Source: Chloroflexota bacterium
GTDB lineage: Bacteria; Chloroflexota; Dehalococcoidia; Dehalococcoidales; Fen-1064
NCBI GenBank assembly: GCA_026389745.1
Contig: JAPLHG010000018.1
Span: 1 to 7,726, forward strand
DNA: 7,726 nt
Direction: 5' to 3'
Part shown: positions 5,778 to 7,726 of the stretch, piece after piece
Layout: each line of letters starts with the position of its first letter
Position numbering within the stretch: the stretch's first letter is position 1
Program-made: the position numbers and the translations under genes
The notes under the pieces: generated by a model
What the model was told of the DNA's origin: nothing
What the model saw: only the letters and a program-made list of their open reading frames with translations
The model's database searches: none

Positions 5778-6818
5778 TTACGGATAAACCGGCAGTGCCT
5801 GCAAGCCGGCCGTCTCCGGCAGGCCGAGCATCAGGTTCATGTTCTGAATTGCCTGACCGGCGGCGCCCTTCACCAGATTATCGATACAACTGATGACGAT
5901 GAGTTTTCCGCTCTGTGGAGAGATGGTGGGGTAGATGATGCAGAAATTGCTTCCCCAGGTCTGTTTGGTGTGCGGAGACTCGTCGGCAATCCGGACGAAG
6001 GGTTTATCTTGATAGAAATCGGAATACAATTGCCTTAGCTCTTCTATCCCCTTCTTCCCGCCGGCAAACTTGCCGGGTAACAACGAGGCATAGCAGGTGC
6101 TCAGTATGCCGCGTGTCATCGGCGTCAGGTGCGGATTGAAGGTAATAGAATGTTTTTGTTTGGGATTGAGAAGGTTTAACTCCTGCGTAATTTCAGGGAG
6201 GTGGCGGTGCCCTTCGAGGGCATAAGCGAAAGTATCCTCGTTGGCCTCCGGATAATGGGTGCCTAGGCTCAGTACCCTCCCCGCACCGGAAACGCCCGAT
6301 TTGCTGTCAATGATAATATCGGGTTCGACCAAACCCTTTTTGACCGCCGGCGCTAATGCCAGGATTGCTCCGGTGGAGTAACAGCCGGGGTTAGCGACCA
6401 GCCGCGCCGAGGGTAGCTGGGAATGATACAACTCCGGCAAGCCAAAAACCGCCTCCTTGAGGAGTTCTGGTACCGGGTGTGTAAAGCTATACCAGGTGGG
6501 ATAGTCCTGCGGATTGTTCAGACGGAAATCGGCACTGATATCGATGACCCTTAACCCTTTTTTGACCAGAGGAGCGCACTCTCTGGCGCTTTCTTTATGA
6601 GGCAATGCCGAGAAAACCACATCAACATCTCCCAACTCTGTCTCAATCGTCAGGTCAAATGCCGCCAAGTGCGGGAAGACTATGTTCAGCTTCTGCCCGG
6701 CGGCACTTCGTCCGGTAACAGAGGTCAATTCCGCATACGGGTGTTGATACAATAACCGTGCCAGCTCAATCCCCGTATAGCCGGTAACGTTGATGATGCC
6801 AATCCTGGTTTTTTCCAT
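5778..6818 (-). CDS. argC: N-acetyl-gamma-glutamyl-phosphate reductase
   Basis: ArgC reduces N-acetyl-glutamyl-5-phosphate with NADPH to N-acetylglutamate semialdehyde, the third step of arginine/ornithine biosynthesis in the cytoplasm. The 346 residues match the usual type-1 length. Visible are the NADP-binding NVTGYTGIELARLL (10-23), the active-site cysteine C146 in VANPGCYSTGA (141-151), SGVSGAGR (174-181), GHRHLPEI (203-210) with the histidine expected to act as general base, HLTPMTRGI (230-238), and the C-terminal IDNLVKGAAGQAIQN (312-326). All key residues are present. The start ATG is preceded by GAGGG at 7 bases. It is followed closely by the DUF6504-like gene and diverges from folC. 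Other arg genes are not in the window. A promoter with an overlapping palindrome lies upstream. Confidence 0.97.
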   Translation of the reverse strand: MEKTRIGIINVTGYTGIELARLLYQHPYAELTSVTGRSAAGQKLNIVFPHLAAFDLTIETELGDVDVVFSALPHKESARECAPLVKKGLRVIDISADFRLNNPQDYPTWYSFTHPVPELLKEAVFGLPELYHSQLPSARLVANPGCYSTGAILALAPAVKKGLVEPDIIIDSKSGVSGAGRVLSLGTHYPEANEDTFAYALEGHRHLPEITQELNLLNPKQKHSITFNPHLTPMTRGILSTCYASLLPGKFAGGKKGIEELRQLYSDFYQDKPFVRIADESPHTKQTWGSNFCIIYPTISPQSGKLIVISCIDNLVKGAAGQAIQNMNLMLGLPETAGLQALPVYP

Positions 6819-6871
6819 TTTTCTACCCTCATTGTTATTGGGGATAAATGTTTCAAGGGTTCTACCGCTTT

Positions 6872-6901
6872 AGAATACCACAGCCTGTGTTTGACTATCA
6901 A
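6872..6901 (-). promoter_or_regulatory. Candidate argC promoter
   Basis: On the minus strand TTGATA (5 of 6 to -35) is followed after 18 bases by TATTCT (4 of 6 to -10), with a TG one base before the -10 giving an extended element (TGG-TATTCT). Predicted start near 6865 gives a leader of about 47 bases before the argC ATG. Confidence 0.5.
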
Positions 6902-6904
6902 ACA
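6888..6904. promoter_or_regulatory. Perfect 17-bp inverted repeat, candidate operator
   Basis: TGTTTGA-CTA-TCAAACA is a perfect 7-bp inverted repeat around a 3-base centre. It covers the -35 hexamer of the proposed argC promoter and lies about 40 bases upstream of the folC -10. A dimeric repressor bound here would block argC directly. It does not look like the ARG box (which resembles TGTATAATTATTCA) or a LexA site I recognise. Confidence 0.45.
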
Positions 6905-6943
6905 GCGGGCAAATTCACTCGTTTGTTTGGCGTTCAATGCTGG

Positions 6944-6952
6944 TGATATAAT
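6944..6952 (+). promoter_or_regulatory. Extended -10 promoter of folC
   Basis: TGATATAAT is a perfect extended -10 (TGn-TATAAT). A -35-like TTGTTT lies 18 bases upstream of the hexamer (3 of 6 matches). Predicted start near 6959 gives a leader of about 85 bases that carries a large hairpin before folC. Confidence 0.6.
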
Positions 6953-6979
6953 TGGCCAGAGGTTCTTCCTAATCAATAC

Positions 6980-7030
6980 GCGGGAGAGAAGTCCTTCGGG
7001 GAAAGGACTGAGTCTCCCCGCTTACTTTTT
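6980..7030 (+). terminator. Terminator-like nested hairpin in the folC leader
   Basis: An outer stem GCGGG-AGA/TCT-C-CCCGC (8 pairs, one bulged C) encloses an inner perfect 7-bp stem AGTCCTT/AAGGACT with the loop CGGGGA. It is followed at once by TTACTTTTT, then by the AGAGG ribosome binding site of folC. A GC-rich stem with a T-tract is the signature of intrinsic termination. As no plus-strand gene lies shortly upstream, it may be an attenuator acting on folC. No antiterminator or known riboswitch core was identified. Confidence 0.6.
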
Positions 7031-7043
7031 AGAGGCGAAGTCG

Positions 7044-7726
7044 ATGGATGGTTCTTACCAGCAGGCTCTGGATTTCATTTACAGTTTTATTGACTATGAA
7101 AGGCAGAGAGTCCCGAACGCTGAGGCACTGTGGGATTTAAGGCGTGTCGAGGAATTGCTGGGTCGATTGGATAACCCCCATCTCAAGGCGAAGACGGTTC
7201 ACATCGCCGGGAGCAAGGGCAAGGGCAGTGTTGCGGCTATGATTTCCTCGGTGCTGACCACCGCGGGCTATGTTACCGGGCTTTATACCTCACCCCATCT
7301 GCATTCCTATAACGAACGTTTTCGTGTCGATGGTAAGTTAATTTCAGACGATGAGATTGTTCATCTGGTAGCGCAACTCAAACCCGAGGTGGAAGTGGTG
7401 AATCGGGAAGCCACCTATGGCAAGTTGACCACTTTCGAGATAACAACTGCCCTGGGGTTCAACTATTTTGCTCAGAGAAAAGTGGCTTTTCAGGTGATTG
7501 AGGTTGGTTTAGGCGGGAGACTGGATGCTACTAATGTGGTCAAGCCGGAAGTTTGTGTGATTACCTCAATCAGTCTTGAGCATACGGATTTGCTGGGCGA
7601 CACTCTGACTGCCATTGCCAGCGAGAAGGCAGGTATTATCAAACCAGGTAGTATCGTGGTAAGCTCATCACAGGCAGATGAGGCTGACAGGGTAATAGAA
7701 TCAGTCTGCCATAAACAGGGAGTCAA
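7044..7726 (+). CDS. folC: Folylpolyglutamate/dihydrofolate synthase FolC (3' end outside window)
   Basis: FolC adds glutamate to dihydropteroate and/or to tetrahydrofolate in an ATP-dependent ligation, retaining folates in the cytoplasm. The first 227 residues are present and the frame is open to the window edge. Landmarks are the P-loop HIAGSKGKGSV (53-63, where many relatives have GTNGKGS), LYTSPHLHSYNERF (80-93), TTFEITTALGFNYF (129-142), EVGLGGRLDATNV (153-165) and ISLEHTDLLG...ASEKAGIIK (176-200), the Mur-ligase-type Mg/ATP core. The C-terminal glutamate-ligase domain lies beyond the window. ATG 7044 follows AGAGG at 8 bases. The gene diverges from argC and has its own extended -10 promoter and a terminator-like hairpin in its leader. 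Whether it has both synthase activities cannot be told from this part. Confidence 0.96.
   Translation, partial: MDGSYQQALDFIYSFIDYERQRVPNAEALWDLRRVEELLGRLDNPHLKAKTVHIAGSKGKGSVAAMISSVLTTAGYVTGLYTSPHLHSYNERFRVDGKLISDDEIVHLVAQLKPEVEVVNREATYGKLTTFEITTALGFNYFAQRKVAFQVIEVGLGGRLDATNVVKPEVCVITSISLEHTDLLGDTLTAIASEKAGIIKPGSIVVSSSQADEADRVIESVCHKQGV

Noticed and set aside
6725..6976. Minus-strand 83-codon frame overlapping the argC start and promoter region
   Set aside because: It is out of frame with argC, has no recognisable motif and runs through the predicted argC promoter and palindrome.
6959..7043. THF riboswitch upstream of folC
   Set aside because: folC is a known THF riboswitch target, but the leader lacks the conserved core and consists mainly of one nested hairpin with a T-tract.
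1..7726. CRISPR array, defence island or other novel multi-gene system
   Set aside because: No regularly spaced repeats and no nuclease, toxin-antitoxin or phage-like genes were seen; the intact genes are housekeeping or small conserved proteins.

Overview
The window looks like chromosomal DNA of a bacterium from the Chloroflexota, most likely a Dehalococcoidia-like lineage. That is an inference from gene content: flavin-dependent ThyX, a ~480-residue RpoD with an acidic N-terminus, a membrane zinc-ribbon protein beside thyX, and a DUF6504-like protein behind argC. No 16S or marker comparison was possible. Most of the window is housekeeping, with a small decayed patch of mobile DNA. I found no convincing novel defence or other multi-gene system.

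Left part (1-1930). The window opens in the last 29 codons of a plus-strand gene whose tail resembles SPFH/Band-7 proteins. A 342-base gap follows, then a complete 352-residue LOG-family (PGGFGT) nucleotide-binding protein. The next 438 bases carry no intact gene. They hold a 57-codon minus-strand relic of an IS110-family transposase and a tRNA T-arm-like fragment.

Middle part (1931-4700). A small protein with two membrane segments and a CxxC...CxxC zinc ribbon precedes thyX, probably in one transcript. It has a start-site anomaly: the strong Shine-Dalgarno points to an ATG in a different frame. ThyX makes dTMP using methylene-tetrahydrofolate and FAD. It converges with rpoD, the primary sigma factor on the minus strand, which ends at a hairpin terminator. 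Upstream of rpoD on the same strand are its likely TATAAT promoter, a tRNA-Glu(TTC) gene and the tRNA's own promoter.

Right part (4700-7726). A plus-strand VTT/DedA-type membrane protein is split by an apparent one-base deletion; adding one A restores a 235-residue protein. It overlaps tail-to-tail with a DUF6504-like gene that sits 14 bases behind argC (arginine biosynthesis) on the minus strand. argC and folC (folylpolyglutamate/dihydrofolate synthase, cut by the window end) diverge from a 225-base region. That region contains a promoter for each gene, a perfect 17-bp inverted repeat over the argC -35, and a terminator-like nested hairpin between the folC promoter and its ribosome binding site.

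The regulatory architecture between argC and folC, the broken VTT gene and the odd start before thyX are the parts most worth following up.
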